23,944 bases of DNA from Christensenella sp. UBA1750 (GTDB lineage Bacteria; Bacillota; Clostridia; Christensenellales; UBA1750): contig DCHO01000076.1 in assembly GCA_002315655.1 (NCBI GenBank), positions 1 to 23,944 of the forward strand, given 5' to 3'. Both the position numbers and the translations under genes were made by a program. The notes beneath the pieces are model-generated. The model searched no databases and was not told the DNA's origin. It was given only the letters and a program-made list of their open reading frames with translations. Positions 7,201-15,564 of this stretch are shown one piece after another; the stretch's first letter is position 1, and the number at the start of each line of letters is the position of its first letter.

Positions 7201-10200
7201 TACCGTTTCTTCGCTCGAAATTGAAGGCGGCGAGGTTGGCGTGTACCCCATCTCTGCGGATGCGGTCGGCACCGTTACCATTACCGCCAACAACAACAGC
7301 ACTTACGGCGATGATTATGACCGTCTTGTTATTGTTGAACTGACCGTTGTTGCAGCAGACAGCGGCGAATCCGGCGACGATTCCGGCGAAGGCAACAAGC
7401 CCAAGACCAATACCAACACCGTTAAGGTGACCCCCAATTCCGAAAATCCGCCCACCGATTCGAGAGTGATCGAAGTCGGGCAGAGCTTCGACATTGAAAT
7501 CACCAACGGCACTTCTCAGTCCAGCCAGACCTATCAGTTTACTGCAACTGCGGAACCGACGGATGTTGTAACGCTCACCGGCAACCCCACTGAACAGATT
7601 GGACAGAACAAAACGGCAACCATGACGGTCACCGGCGCGGCTGTCGGCACCACAACCATCACCATCGAGAATGACCAGTCCAGTTCCAGCTATGTAAGAA
7701 AAGCCACTATTACGGTTGAAGTCATTGCGGCCGGCAGCGGCGATTCCGGCGAGGGCGACAACCCCGGCGACAATCCCGGTGATGACCCCGGCGACAACCC
7801 CGGCGACAACCCCGGTGACAACCCCGGCGAGGATTCCGGCGACAAGAAAGAGGATGCCGAGAGACCCGGCGAGAACGACGTTGAAGCGCTTCCCTCCAAC
7901 CTGACCTACGCCACCAGCAAGACCGTTGCTGTGGGCGAAAGCTTCAAGGTGTTCCTCTACAATATGGACACCACCACCACGCATACCTATGAAGTTTCCT
8001 TCGGCAACTCCGAATATGCGGAAGCAAGCGCCTCCTCCGTGACGGTCGAAAAGGACGGCTACGGTTATGTGACCCTGACCGCCAAGGCCATCGGCACCAC
8101 AGCCGTGACCTTCACCGACGGCACCAACAAGTTCGTTCTCAACCTGACGGTTGAAAAGAACCCTGAACTGGATGGCACCAGTGTGATGCCTGTAAAGGAT
8201 GGCAACACGGCTTACCGCACCATCGAGGTCGGTGAACTCTTCCGCCTGACCGTTATTAACAATGCGACTTCTGATTACACCTACACTGTTACCAGCGGTA
8301 ACGATGATGTGGCTTCCGTTGATCCCGAAGACGGCGCCATCAAGGTTCTTGCGAACCGCGGCACCAACTCCGTCATCGTCAAGGGTCTGACCGAAGGCAA
8401 GTCCACCATCACCATTTCCAATAACAAGTCCGGCAGCGAGCTGAGAACCAGCACCGTTTATCTGACGGTCAAGGCTCCCGCGGTTTCCGCAGAACCCGAA
8501 ATCGTGTGCCCCACCACCGGCTCCGGCAACACCAAGGAAATCACCGTGAAGACCGGCAGCAGCGTCAAGCTCAGCATCATGAATGCGGACACTGCCAAGG
8601 ACAAGACCTTCAATATGACGGTTGAAGATGAAAACATTGCCGCTCTGAGCTCCAAGTCCGTTAAGGTTGAGAGCTACTACGGTGAAGAGGAGATCACGGT
8701 ATTCGGCGTCAAGGCCGGTGAGACCAAGATCACCATCATCGACACTGACAATACCAGAAAGGCCACAGTCACCGTTATCGTTGAGGATGGCGAGGATACG
8801 GCAGACCAGACCCTGGATGTCGTTCCCGTGACCAAGTCTCAGGATAGCGTAACCTTAAAGCAGAACCAGAAGCTCAAGCTCAATGTAATCAACAGCACCA
8901 AGACCGTTGCGACCTATACCATCAGCACGGTTGAGGGCAGCAACATCAGCAACACCGTTTCTCTCAGCACCACCGAGATCACCGTTGATCCCAGAGACAG
9001 CGGCATCGTGATCGTGACCGGCGAGACCGTTGGCCAGTCGGTTGCCATCAATGTGGCGGATAAGAACGACGCGAAAAAGGTGTCCACCGTCATCGTGACC
9101 GTCATTAAAGATGATCAGTACGAAGAAAAAGCTGACATCGAGCTGACTCCCAGCGCTAAGGAGACCACGCCTTCCAAGGATGAGACCATTGAAGTGGGCG
9201 ATTCCCTGAAGGTCAAGATCACCAACGAAACCGAAGAAACCAAGACCTTCACCGCTACAATGGAAGCAAATGAAATCGTGACCATTGAGGGCGATGCGGC
9301 CAAGGAAATCGAAGCAGGTAAGAGCGCCGTGTTCACCTTCAAGGGCGCCAAGGCTGACGACAACGCCGTTGTGATCACCATTTCCGACGGCGCCGAAGAA
9401 AATGCCGTAAAGGCCATTGTCAACCTGACCGTCAAGGAAGGCGAGACCACTCTCTCTGCAACTGAAGTGGAAGTCGAGGAAGGAAAAGCCGCTGATGCGA
9501 TTACCATCACCAACGGTACCAGCAGCGCAAAGACCTACACCGTGACCTCCGATAACACCGACATTGCCACCGTTGCGACCAATCCTGCGACTCTGACTCT
9601 TGCCTCCAAGGCAGAAGGCAAAATCGTAGTAACCGGCGTTGCGGAAGGCGAAACCTCCGTCACAGTCATGTGCGGGGAAGAAGTCATCGGCACCATCGCC
9701 GTGACCGTCACCGAGGAAACCCAGACAGTCGAAACCACCACGGTTGAGATTGATACGGATGAAATCGAAGTGGAAGGCACTGCCATGATCACCATCGAGA
9801 ACGGCAGCACCGAAAAGAAGACCTACACCATCAGCACCGAGGACGAGAATATCACGATCAATCCTGTTTCCGTCGAGATTGAAGCAGATGAATCTGACAC
9901 CGTTACCGTAACCGGCGTATCTGCCGGTGAGGCGACCGTCACCGTGACCTGCGGCGCGTTCTCTGAGGACGTTGAGGTGACCGTCAAGGAAGCTGCTGAA
10001 CCCCAGAAGATTGAGGTTGAGCCCTCCAGCAAAGATCCCGAAACGGAAGTGACCATCACAGAAGGTGAAACGTTCAATCTGGTTGTAAAGAACACTTCTA
10101 CCTCCAGTGACTATGACTTCTATCTGACCATTGATGATGGGACTGTGGCTTCTTCTGATGAAGATTCTCTGAATATCAAGCAGAATAACGGAACGGGTAC

Positions 10201-11758
10201 GTTCGCTATCTCCGGCTTGAAGATGGGCAGAACGACCATCTCTCTGACAAACAAGAACAGTAAATCCGAAAGAAAAGCCACGATCAATCTGATCGTGAAG
10301 TCCAAATCCGGGGAAGTCCCGCCTGAGGTCCTCAAGCCTGTTGCTGTTAGCATTTCTGCCAAGTCCACCACGCAGACTGAGGATGCCGAGATCAAGGTTG
10401 GTCAAACCCTGAACATTACCCTGAAAAACGGCAGCTCCTCTAGTAAAAAGACATTCTCGATCACCTCTGACTCCGATACTGTTTCGATCACATCCGATGC
10501 TTCCTTGACTTTGGAAAAGTCCGCAACCGGAACAGTAACTGCTGTCGGTGTGAAACCCGGTTCGGCCACCATCACCATGACAACTACAAGCGGTACCACC
10601 TATAAGGCGGAAGTGAATGTGAAGGTTGTTCTCAGTGATGATGATAACGGCGAGGAGGCAACCGTTGCCTTCGAGAAGGTTGACAGCATTGCTGCCGGCG
10701 GAGATTACATCATCGTTGCGGAAGACGGATCGAACTACTATGCGCTGTCTCAGTACAGCTCCAAGCAGAAGATGAATGTCACAAGCTACAAGAAAGGTGA
10801 CACCATCACACTGTCTGAAACCAAAGCTGCGAGACTCAGCTTCACTGTTGCCGCGGCTTCCGGTACTCGCACCAACGGCGGCGCACTGACTCTGACCAAT
10901 GACGGAAAACAGTTGGGACGCAAGAGCAGCGCTTATGAAGTCGTGTTCGGAACAGATGATTCTAAGAACTATGGTCTTGGCTTCGATAATGGTCGTCTGT
11001 CCAACACTTCCGGAGAAAACGTCTTCTATCTTGGCTATGAAGAGGATGAAGATGATGATACTTACTACTTCCTCTTTAGCAAGAGCAAGAACGGTACTCT
11101 GACCTACTACAAGAAGGTGGAAGCACCTAAGGTTACTACTGTCAACAAGGAAAATGAAAACTCCAAGGTTGAGGAAACTCCCGAAGAACCCCAGCAGGTG
11201 AACGTGCAGAACGTCGTGAACACCAAGCTCAACAACGAAGAGATGAAGACCGAAGAGGTCGCCGAAAAGGCCGCCGAAGAAGTCAAGGAAGAAATCGTTG
11301 AAGAGCCCAAGGAAGAAGAACCTGCCATGACTCCCAAGCTGACCATGGCTGCCGCTCCCGCTACCGCCGCGCAGGAAGAGACTTACGTTGATGCGGAGTT
11401 CGCGGAAGCCAAGGATGCGAAGCTCTTAGTGGACGGTCAGGAAGTCGGCACCTACGACATCGTGAAGTCCGGCAACGGCTACAAGCTCTACAACGCTGAA
11501 ACCGGCAAGTACGTCGGCTTCAACCTGAACACCAAGTCTCTGGAAGAGAACGAGGACGGCAGCGTTTGGAACTACAAGAACAATGCGCTCTCCGTCTCTG
11601 TGCAGGACGACAGTGCCTTCTCTCTGACGAAGCTGTTCAGATGGTTCAGAAACGGCTTCTCCAACACCACGAACTACTACCTGGGTTCTGAAGAGGGCAG
11701 CCTCACCGCGACCCAGAACCGCGCAAAGATTTCCATCCGGATTCTCTCCGAGAACTGA
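4232..11758 (+). CDS. Giant secreted metallophosphoesterase with bacterial Ig-like repeats
   Basis: The 2508-residue product starts with a clear signal peptide (MKRRVLCILLALTMVITMFP, cleavage near ARAAE). In order it has: a first copy (M1, about 28-216) of a module repeated at about 772-921 (M2), 2145-2296 (M3) and 2396-2508 (M4); a 9-Asp run (220-228); one Ig-like repeat; a calcineurin-like phosphoesterase domain (about 348-640) with all metal motifs; then about 12 more Ig-like repeats. I see no LPXTG, SLH or C-terminal membrane anchor, so it is either released or held by binding modules. M1-M4 share GxxYLIV and YYLG/FGLG strings and may be carbohydrate- or ligand-binding folds; that is inference. 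The start at 4232 has AGGAGG 7 bases upstream and opens directly on the signal peptide, unlike the in-frame ATG at 4196. It is monocistronic. Its substrate could be a phosphodiester, nucleotide or phytate-like compound. Confidence 0.9.
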   Translation: MKRRVLCILLALTMVITMFPLTARAAETNVTYKKVSPTAIAAGEEYLLVYSASRSNYALNNEGKTTSVSVSNSTITLSSANAEKLTWTVGTASGNQTSGGSYTLKNGSVYLGRSSSATSSGSSSVLGEIGSFIGGLIGGGTTASGSSYGVTVSSSSSSANFGLGYSNGKFTNKATSSGYSRSSSTTTYTLTYSSSAFVFTSGSTTSANIVLYQKESKSQDDDDDDDDDTADVTLTPASSNAPSASKEVKVGNKITVSLKNSNSSSTTFYLTLGDSSKATLSASSVTVAANSSATFTVTGKEAGSTTVNISSSNSSYSYNARKATLNLTVTGSGSSDDDDDDPVVKPSGDVTYVAFSSDVHVQSGDKSATRMQNWIDKVTAKVGGKLNNFAFAGDMGPASGSSDTFWTYAQKAIDVVTDSSKVENNGFYTCGNHEYSPGSYSHNLNSTTKLYSDVGTVFATDEYILYSLSPRSGSEQYTDDDIADLTTYLNNHKDFEKPIFVIGHYPLHKYSGGYSWYSSSSSSSGESTSIHDGKPAVGSAKLISALNTAATTNGQTIFFIWGHNHSSSNDHYDKVYTDKINDTSINFVYAAAGCMAGSEYGSSANVEGKGSVAAIYDNCVTFNYYDENGNVVGTGATIGYDGSTSEGGTTGGDVAGDSDVEVTPTTDNPTKSKTIGVGDSFDIVITNGSEYEKDYKFTASTEDDDIVSITGTPSDEIAPGKTVTMTVKGLAKGTATILIENNNSTASSVRKATINVTVGEGGGSSTPTTTKTVYTLADEIKSGETYLIVNANDGEGKALTNGGSSFSTTAVTIKDGTIEASNLSKAEWAAKSNGSENNPGTGLFNSDTKLKINAQSDPVIKLTTDDYNAGDFKYDKTNNLITYPYGSETKTYYLGSDNSNVFAAGASTSDVGKVYIFVKGETTVVPGSDDDGTETDDSDVEAEAIQRKNNPETIKKTVKVGDTFKIKVKNGSDSPYEYKLTFSESGVASSTVSSLEIEGGEVGVYPISADAVGTVTITANNNSTYGDDYDRLVIVELTVVAADSGESGDDSGEGNKPKTNTNTVKVTPNSENPPTDSRVIEVGQSFDIEITNGTSQSSQTYQFTATAEPTDVVTLTGNPTEQIGQNKTATMTVTGAAVGTTTITIENDQSSSSYVRKATITVEVIAAGSGDSGEGDNPGDNPGDDPGDNPGDNPGDNPGEDSGDKKEDAERPGENDVEALPSNLTYATSKTVAVGESFKVFLYNMDTTTTHTYEVSFGNSEYAEASASSVTVEKDGYGYVTLTAKAIGTTAVTFTDGTNKFVLNLTVEKNPELDGTSVMPVKDGNTAYRTIEVGELFRLTVINNATSDYTYTVTSGNDDVASVDPEDGAIKVLANRGTNSVIVKGLTEGKSTITISNNKSGSELRTSTVYLTVKAPAVSAEPEIVCPTTGSGNTKEITVKTGSSVKLSIMNADTAKDKTFNMTVEDENIAALSSKSVKVESYYGEEEITVFGVKAGETKITIIDTDNTRKATVTVIVEDGEDTADQTLDVVPVTKSQDSVTLKQNQKLKLNVINSTKTVATYTISTVEGSNISNTVSLSTTEITVDPRDSGIVIVTGETVGQSVAINVADKNDAKKVSTVIVTVIKDDQYEEKADIELTPSAKETTPSKDETIEVGDSLKVKITNETEETKTFTATMEANEIVTIEGDAAKEIEAGKSAVFTFKGAKADDNAVVITISDGAEENAVKAIVNLTVKEGETTLSATEVEVEEGKAADAITITNGTSSAKTYTVTSDNTDIATVATNPATLTLASKAEGKIVVTGVAEGETSVTVMCGEEVIGTIAVTVTEETQTVETTTVEIDTDEIEVEGTAMITIENGSTEKKTYTISTEDENITINPVSVEIEADESDTVTVTGVSAGEATVTVTCGAFSEDVEVTVKEAAEPQKIEVEPSSKDPETEVTITEGETFNLVVKNTSTSSDYDFYLTIDDGTVASSDEDSLNIKQNNGTGTFAISGLKMGRTTISLTNKNSKSERKATINLIVKSKSGEVPPEVLKPVAVSISAKSTTQTEDAEIKVGQTLNITLKNGSSSSKKTFSITSDSDTVSITSDASLTLEKSATGTVTAVGVKPGSATITMTTTSGTTYKAEVNVKVVLSDDDNGEEATVAFEKVDSIAAGGDYIIVAEDGSNYYALSQYSSKQKMNVTSYKKGDTITLSETKAARLSFTVAAASGTRTNGGALTLTNDGKQLGRKSSAYEVVFGTDDSKNYGLGFDNGRLSNTSGENVFYLGYEEDEDDDTYYFLFSKSKNGTLTYYKKVEAPKVTTVNKENENSKVEETPEEPQQVNVQNVVNTKLNNEEMKTEEVAEKAAEEVKEEIVEEPKEEEPAMTPKLTMAAAPATAAQEETYVDAEFAEAKDAKLLVDGQEVGTYDIVKSGNGYKLYNAETGKYVGFNLNTKSLEENEDGSVWNYKNNALSVSVQDDSAFSLTKLFRWFRNGFSNTTNYYLGSEEGSLTATQNRAKISIRILSEN
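5276..6150 (+). other. Calcineurin-like metallophosphoesterase domain within the giant protein
   Basis: All five metal-site motifs of the family appear in order: DVH (D358, H360), GD (G393-D394), GNHE (431-434), GH (G503-H504) and GHNH (562-565). The domain should therefore be catalytically competent with two metal ions. A Ser-rich loop follows GHYP and may form a lid or flexible insertion. Confidence 0.9.
7754..7825 (+). repeat. Six tandem GD(N/D)P units (12-bp repeat)
   Basis: Six 12-bp units encode Gly-Asp-Asn-Pro (one reads Gly-Asp-Asp-Pro) at residues 1175-1198, flanked by GDSGEG and GEDSG. It is an acidic, flexible linker between Ig-like repeats 4 and 5. The near-identical DNA units could vary in number between strains by slippage. 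Confidence 0.9.
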
Positions 11759-11807
11759 TATAATCCCTTGCGTGTGCCTTGCATAAAGGCAGATAATCCC
11801 TGAAACG

Positions 11808-11847
11808 AACGCTCCCGGGATGCGAAAGCATTTCGGGGGCGTTTTTG
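11808..11847 (+). terminator. Rho-independent terminator after the giant gene
   Basis: A 16-base stem (11808-11823 with 11828-11843, including a few G-U pairs) is closed by a GAAA tetraloop and followed by a run of T. Confidence 0.9.
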
Positions 11848-11908
11848 TGCTTGAAAATACGGCTGATTTGCGGTAACATGAAGAAAAACACGGAAGGAGC
11901 GGATTCTA

Positions 11909-12955
11909 ATGAAAATATTGATTACGACACAGAAGTTCAACGCCGACGGCAGCTTGACGGATGTATTTTCCACGTTCTTCACCGAGAAGGTGCTAAGTGC
12001 CCTAAACGAGATGGGCGAGGTGAGCTGTAACCCTTATCCCCGCAACTTTACCCGGGAGGAATTGAAGGAAGCCTTAAAGGGCGTGGATGTGGTCTTCAAC
12101 GGCTGGGGCACGGCGCGATATGACAAAGACTTGCTGGATGCCGCCGACAACCTCAAGGTCATTGCCTACACCGGCGGCAGCGTTGCGCCCATCGTTTCCG
12201 ACGATCACGAATTGCAGAAGCGCGGGATTCTGCTGCTCTCCGGCAACTGGCTCTATGCGCTGTCCGTGGCGGAGGGCACGATTGGCTATATGCTGCTGGG
12301 GCAGCGGAAGCTCTTTCCCATCTGCAAGGAGATGGAGGGCACCGGCTGGCACGGGTTCAACTACACGCGGGGCATCGGCGGCAAGACCATCGGCATTGTG
12401 GGCTTCGGAATGATCGCTAAGTTCCTCTGCGGACTGCTGAAACCGTTTAATGTCAAAATAAAAGTCTGGGCGGATTACGATCTGCCGCAGGAGGAAGCCG
12501 ACAGATACGGCGCGACGATTTGTCCGCTTGATGAGCTGTTCTCCACCTGCGACATTGTGACGCTCCATGCCGGAATGACCGATAAGAATTATCATATTGT
12601 GGATAAAGAAATGCTGTCGCTGATGCGGGACGACACGCTGCTCATCAACACCGCACGCGGCGCGCTGATTAACGAGCCGGACTTGGTGGAGGAAGTGAAG
12701 TCCGGGCGCATCCGTGCGGTGCTGGATGTCTATGAGCACGAACCGCTGCCCATGGATTCGGGGCTTAGGAATCTGCCCAATGTGACGCTGATTCCCCATC
12801 AGGGCGGCCCCACCATCGACCTTAGGGAGACCGTCACGCTGACATTGATTGAGGATGTGAAGGCCTTCTTTGCGGGCGCGAAGGAATTCCCCTGCGAGAT
12901 TTCCGCCGAATACGCGGCGAGAATGAGCGACGATCAGAAATTTGTGAAAAAATAA
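11909..12955 (+). CDS. D-isomer-specific 2-hydroxyacid dehydrogenase (SerA-like)
   Basis: The 348-residue product has the D-2-hydroxyacid dehydrogenase fold: a split catalytic domain around an NAD-binding Rossmann domain. The nucleotide loop reads GFGMIA (165-170), with Ala for the last Gly of GxGxxG. The catalytic triad is present: R250 in NTARG, E278 in YEHEP and H297 in PHQGG. There is no C-terminal ACT domain, so it is not a full-length serine-pathway SerA; a catabolic or reductive role on a sugar-derived hydroxyacid is more likely. GGAAGGAG lies 9 bases ahead of the ATG. It is first in an operon with two glycosidase-like genes, 15 bases from the next, which suggests work on a product released by them. 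The substrate cannot be named. Confidence 0.88.
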   Translation: MKILITTQKFNADGSLTDVFSTFFTEKVLSALNEMGEVSCNPYPRNFTREELKEALKGVDVVFNGWGTARYDKDLLDAADNLKVIAYTGGSVAPIVSDDHELQKRGILLLSGNWLYALSVAEGTIGYMLLGQRKLFPICKEMEGTGWHGFNYTRGIGGKTIGIVGFGMIAKFLCGLLKPFNVKIKVWADYDLPQEEADRYGATICPLDELFSTCDIVTLHAGMTDKNYHIVDKEMLSLMRDDTLLINTARGALINEPDLVEEVKSGRIRAVLDVYEHEPLPMDSGLRNLPNVTLIPHQGGPTIDLRETVTLTLIEDVKAFFAGAKEFPCEISAEYAARMSDDQKFVKK

Positions 12956-12970
12956 AAAGGAGCGAACAAC

Positions 12971-13882
12971 ATGACGATTTTTCCCGAAACCAGCGGCGGA
13001 TGGGTGAAATATCCCGCGCCCGTGATGGGCGACAAGGACTTGGGCACCTGCTTTGACGTGCACGTTTTGAAGGATGAAAAAGGCTTCCATATGCACTTTT
13101 CGTGGAGACCGAAGGGGTCGCTTGCCGTGGCACATTCCACGGACGGGATTCACTGGTCGCAGCCGGAAATCACGCTTGCACCCAACCCGGAATCCGGCTG
13201 GGAGGACAGGCTGAACCGCGACTGCGTGATTTACAAGGACGGGCTGTACCGGATGTGGTACACCGGGCAATCCTCCCACTATTCATGGATCGGCTATGCG
13301 GTCTCCACCGACGGCACGCACTTTGAGCGCGTAACCGATCAGCCGGTGCTGTTCCCCGAGCGGCCTTTTGAGGGCGAGAGCGTGATGAACCCCTTTGTGA
13401 TGTGGGACGGGGACATGGGGCTGTATCGGATGTGGTATGCGGCGGGCGAGGCCTACGAACCCAACGTGCTGGCTTACGCCACCTCCTTGGACGGCATCAA
13501 GTGGGATAAGTGGCCGTCCAACCCGGTTTTCCGCCCGGACAAGGACAAGGTGTATGAGCAGAACCGCGTGGGCGCGTGCCAGATCATCAAGGAAAACGGC
13601 TGGCACTACATTTTCTACATCGGCTATGAGGACATTGACACCGCCCGCATCTGCGTGGCGCGGTCTAAAAACGGCATTTCCAAGTGGGAGCGGCTGCCCG
13701 CAAATCCCATCGTTTCGCCCACAATAGGCGGCTGGGACGAATCCGCCTGCTACAAGCCCTATGCCATTTTTGATGAGGAGCACAACCGCTGGATGCTGTG
13801 GTACAACGGGCGCAAGGCGGGCGCGTATGAGTACATCGGCCTTGTGACGCACGAGGGCAAAGATTTGGGGTTTGACAAATGA
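12971..13882 (+). CDS. Five-bladed beta-propeller glycosidase-like protein (GH43/GH32/GH130 superfamily)
   Basis: The 303-residue protein consists of repeated propeller blades. Each has a hydrophobic YRMWY or FYIGYE strand and an STDG-x-W strand: NRDCVIYKDGLYRMWYTG, then NPFVMWDGDMGLYRMWYA, then VGACQIIKENGWHYIFYIG, then ESACYKPYAIFDEEH. This is the layout of the GH43/GH62/GH32/GH130 fold, and the Asp and Glu at blade starts are candidate catalytic residues. There is no signal peptide, so it acts in the cytoplasm, where a glycoside phosphorylase or an exo-glycosidase would fit. AAAAAGGAG precedes the ATG. Its stop overlaps the next start (ATGA at 13879-13882), a sign of translational coupling. 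The family within the superfamily is uncertain. Confidence 0.75.
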   Translation: MTIFPETSGGWVKYPAPVMGDKDLGTCFDVHVLKDEKGFHMHFSWRPKGSLAVAHSTDGIHWSQPEITLAPNPESGWEDRLNRDCVIYKDGLYRMWYTGQSSHYSWIGYAVSTDGTHFERVTDQPVLFPERPFEGESVMNPFVMWDGDMGLYRMWYAAGEAYEPNVLAYATSLDGIKWDKWPSNPVFRPDKDKVYEQNRVGACQIIKENGWHYIFYIGYEDIDTARICVARSKNGISKWERLPANPIVSPTIGGWDESACYKPYAIFDEEHNRWMLWYNGRKAGAYEYIGLVTHEGKDLGFDK

Positions 13883-15459
13883 GAAGGACCGAGGAACAAC
13901 TGAAAGGCTACGTTCGTTCTTTTAATGAGACCGATGCGGAGCGCAACCGCTTAACCATCTCCAACGAACAGGCGGAGGAATGGATGCTTTGCAATGTGCC
14001 GCGCATTTGCGTGCCGGATGAGGAGGTGCAGCGCACCTACTATTTCCGCTGGTGGACGTACCGCAAGCACATTAAAGCGACCGAGGACGGCTATGTGGTG
14101 TCGGAATTTCTGCCGAATGTGGCGTGGGCGGGGAAGCACAACACCATCCCCTGCGCCTGCGGGCACCACGTCAACGAAGGGCGGTGGCTTAAAAACACCG
14201 ACTTTTTGAAGGACTACATTTCCTTCTGGTACGGCTCGGAAAAGGTCGCGGGACACAAGTATTCCAACTGGCTGGAAAGCGCGATTCTCTCCATGACCAA
14301 TGTAACCGGCGAGGAAGCATTCGGCGTGGAGCACCTGTCGCAGATGGCGGATTCCTACCACCGCTGGGAGCAGACCCACGGGGACGCAAGCGGGCTGTTC
14401 TGGTCGTCGGACAACCGCGACGGGTCGGAATATTCCGTCACGGGGCCGGGACTGCGTCCGACACTCAATTCCTATCAGGTGGCCAACGCAAGGGCGATTG
14501 CGCACTTTGCCGAAAAAGCAGGGGAAAAGGCTATTGCGGACGAGTTTTGCGATAAGGCGGACAGGCTTAAAAAGGCCATCAATGAACGGCTTTGGGATGA
14601 AAAGCTGGGCTTCTATCGCGGGATTCCCCAAAGAACGCGGGAGAACAAGCCCTTTGAGGCGGAAAACCGCCGCGCCCGGGAATTGTGGGGCTACATTCCC
14701 TTCCTGTTCGGCATTGCGCAGCAGGAGCGTGCGGGCGTGTTTGTAAAGCTGCTCGACAAAGGCTGTTTCCTGGGGGAAAAGGGGCTGTCCTTTACGGACA
14801 GAAGCAGCCCGTATTACGGGATTTTCTACACGGGGAAAGAGCTGAACGACTGGCTTGTTCCGCGCAACGACCCGTTATCCGGGGAAAAGGGACACGAATG
14901 TCTGTGGAACGGCCCCAGCTGGCCGTATGCGACCAGCCTTGCCCTAAACGCGCTGGCCAACACGCTGGATCGGGGAATTTCCTGCGGGGCGACAAATGCT
15001 GACTTTGCGGCACTTCTCTCCCAATATGCGGCCTCCCATGTGCTTGTGCGGGAGGACGGCAAAACCGTGCCGTGGATCGACGAAAATATGCACCCGGACA
15101 CCGGCGACTGGATCGCAAGAACGCGGCTCAAAGCGTGGACGGACGGCACTTGGGACGAGAGCAAGGGCGGCATCGAGCGGGGCAAGGACTACAACCATTC
15201 CACCTTCTGCAATTTGGTGCTGGAAGGGCTGTTCGGCATTCGCCCGGACGATGAGGTTTTGCGCATTGCGCCGCTTTTCCCGAAGGAATGGGAATTTGCA
15301 CAGGTTGAAAACCTGCGGCTGCACGGGCTGGAAATGGGGATTTTCTGGAACCGGGAAGAAGGAATTTACGAGGTGAAAGCAGAAGGGAAGACCGTCTTTT
15401 CGGCGTCGGCACCTGCGGCGTTTGAAGTGCGCTGGGAGGAAATCCGAAAACTTCCGTAA
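13879..15459 (+). CDS. MGH1/GH63-like (alpha/alpha)6 glycoside hydrolase
   Basis: The 526-residue protein has the hallmarks of the (alpha/alpha)6-barrel glycosidases related to GH63 and mannosylglycerate hydrolase. These are NRDGSEYSVTG (about 179-189), which resembles the DGMEDS region holding the general acid, GPSWPYATSLALNAL (345-359) and DYNHSTFCNLVLEGLFG (437-453). A small beta domain follows the barrel. It has no signal peptide, so it is cytoplasmic. Its start overlaps the preceding stop by 4 bases, and no separate ribosome binding site is evident, so it depends on translation of the propeller gene. Together the two hydrolases probably trim an imported glycoside. The linkage is unknown; GH37 (trehalase) is a less likely alternative because its signature motifs are absent. 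Confidence 0.78.
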   Translation: MRRTEEQLKGYVRSFNETDAERNRLTISNEQAEEWMLCNVPRICVPDEEVQRTYYFRWWTYRKHIKATEDGYVVSEFLPNVAWAGKHNTIPCACGHHVNEGRWLKNTDFLKDYISFWYGSEKVAGHKYSNWLESAILSMTNVTGEEAFGVEHLSQMADSYHRWEQTHGDASGLFWSSDNRDGSEYSVTGPGLRPTLNSYQVANARAIAHFAEKAGEKAIADEFCDKADRLKKAINERLWDEKLGFYRGIPQRTRENKPFEAENRRARELWGYIPFLFGIAQQERAGVFVKLLDKGCFLGEKGLSFTDRSSPYYGIFYTGKELNDWLVPRNDPLSGEKGHECLWNGPSWPYATSLALNALANTLDRGISCGATNADFAALLSQYAASHVLVREDGKTVPWIDENMHPDTGDWIARTRLKAWTDGTWDESKGGIERGKDYNHSTFCNLVLEGLFGIRPDDEVLRIAPLFPKEWEFAQVENLRLHGLEMGIFWNREEGIYEVKAEGKTVFSASAPAAFEVRWEEIRKLP

Positions 15460-15466
15460 GCTTTGT

Positions 15467-15495
15467 TTGACTTTTCGTGTTAATTGTGTTAATGT
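15467..15495 (+). promoter_or_regulatory. Possible promoter of the RsbW-like gene
   Basis: TTGACT (15467-15472) is a good -35, but the sequence 17 bases on (TAATGT, 15490-15495) is a weak -10. No terminator is visible between the glycosidase gene and the next one, so read-through is also possible. Confidence 0.35.
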
Positions 15496-15564
15496 TAGAA
15501 GACAGGACGGAAAATACATGGATTCCTGAGAAAGAACAGATTGCTCCTTAAGGAGGCGTGACAT

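Larger units (their letters stand above)
4922..10630 (+). repeat. About 13 Ig-like repeats in the giant protein (discontinuous)
   Basis: Repeats of 85-105 residues share the pattern TIEVGDSFxIxITNGS, then xYxFTxT, xDIVxxxG, TVTGxxxGxxTITI and RKATIxVTV. Approximate nucleotide starts are 4922, 6206, 7048, 7410, 7878, 8170, 8496, 8808, 9133, 9447, 9730, 10005 and 10340. The phosphoesterase domain lies between the first and second, module M2 between the second and third, and a GDNP linker between the fourth and fifth. The repeats are divergent, so the expansion looks old. Such stalks usually project a domain away from the cell. Confidence 0.8.

Noticed and set aside
4247..10405. Long reverse-strand frames opposite the giant gene (up to 565 codons)
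   Set aside because: They mirror the codon bias of the repetitive forward gene, have low-complexity Gly/Val/Ile products, and lack ribosome binding sites and recognisable domains.
4232..11758. Cell-wall anchor (LPXTG or SLH) in the giant protein
   Set aside because: The C-terminus ends in a soluble module (RAKISIRILSEN) with no hydrophobic tail or sorting motif, and no SLH repeats are visible.
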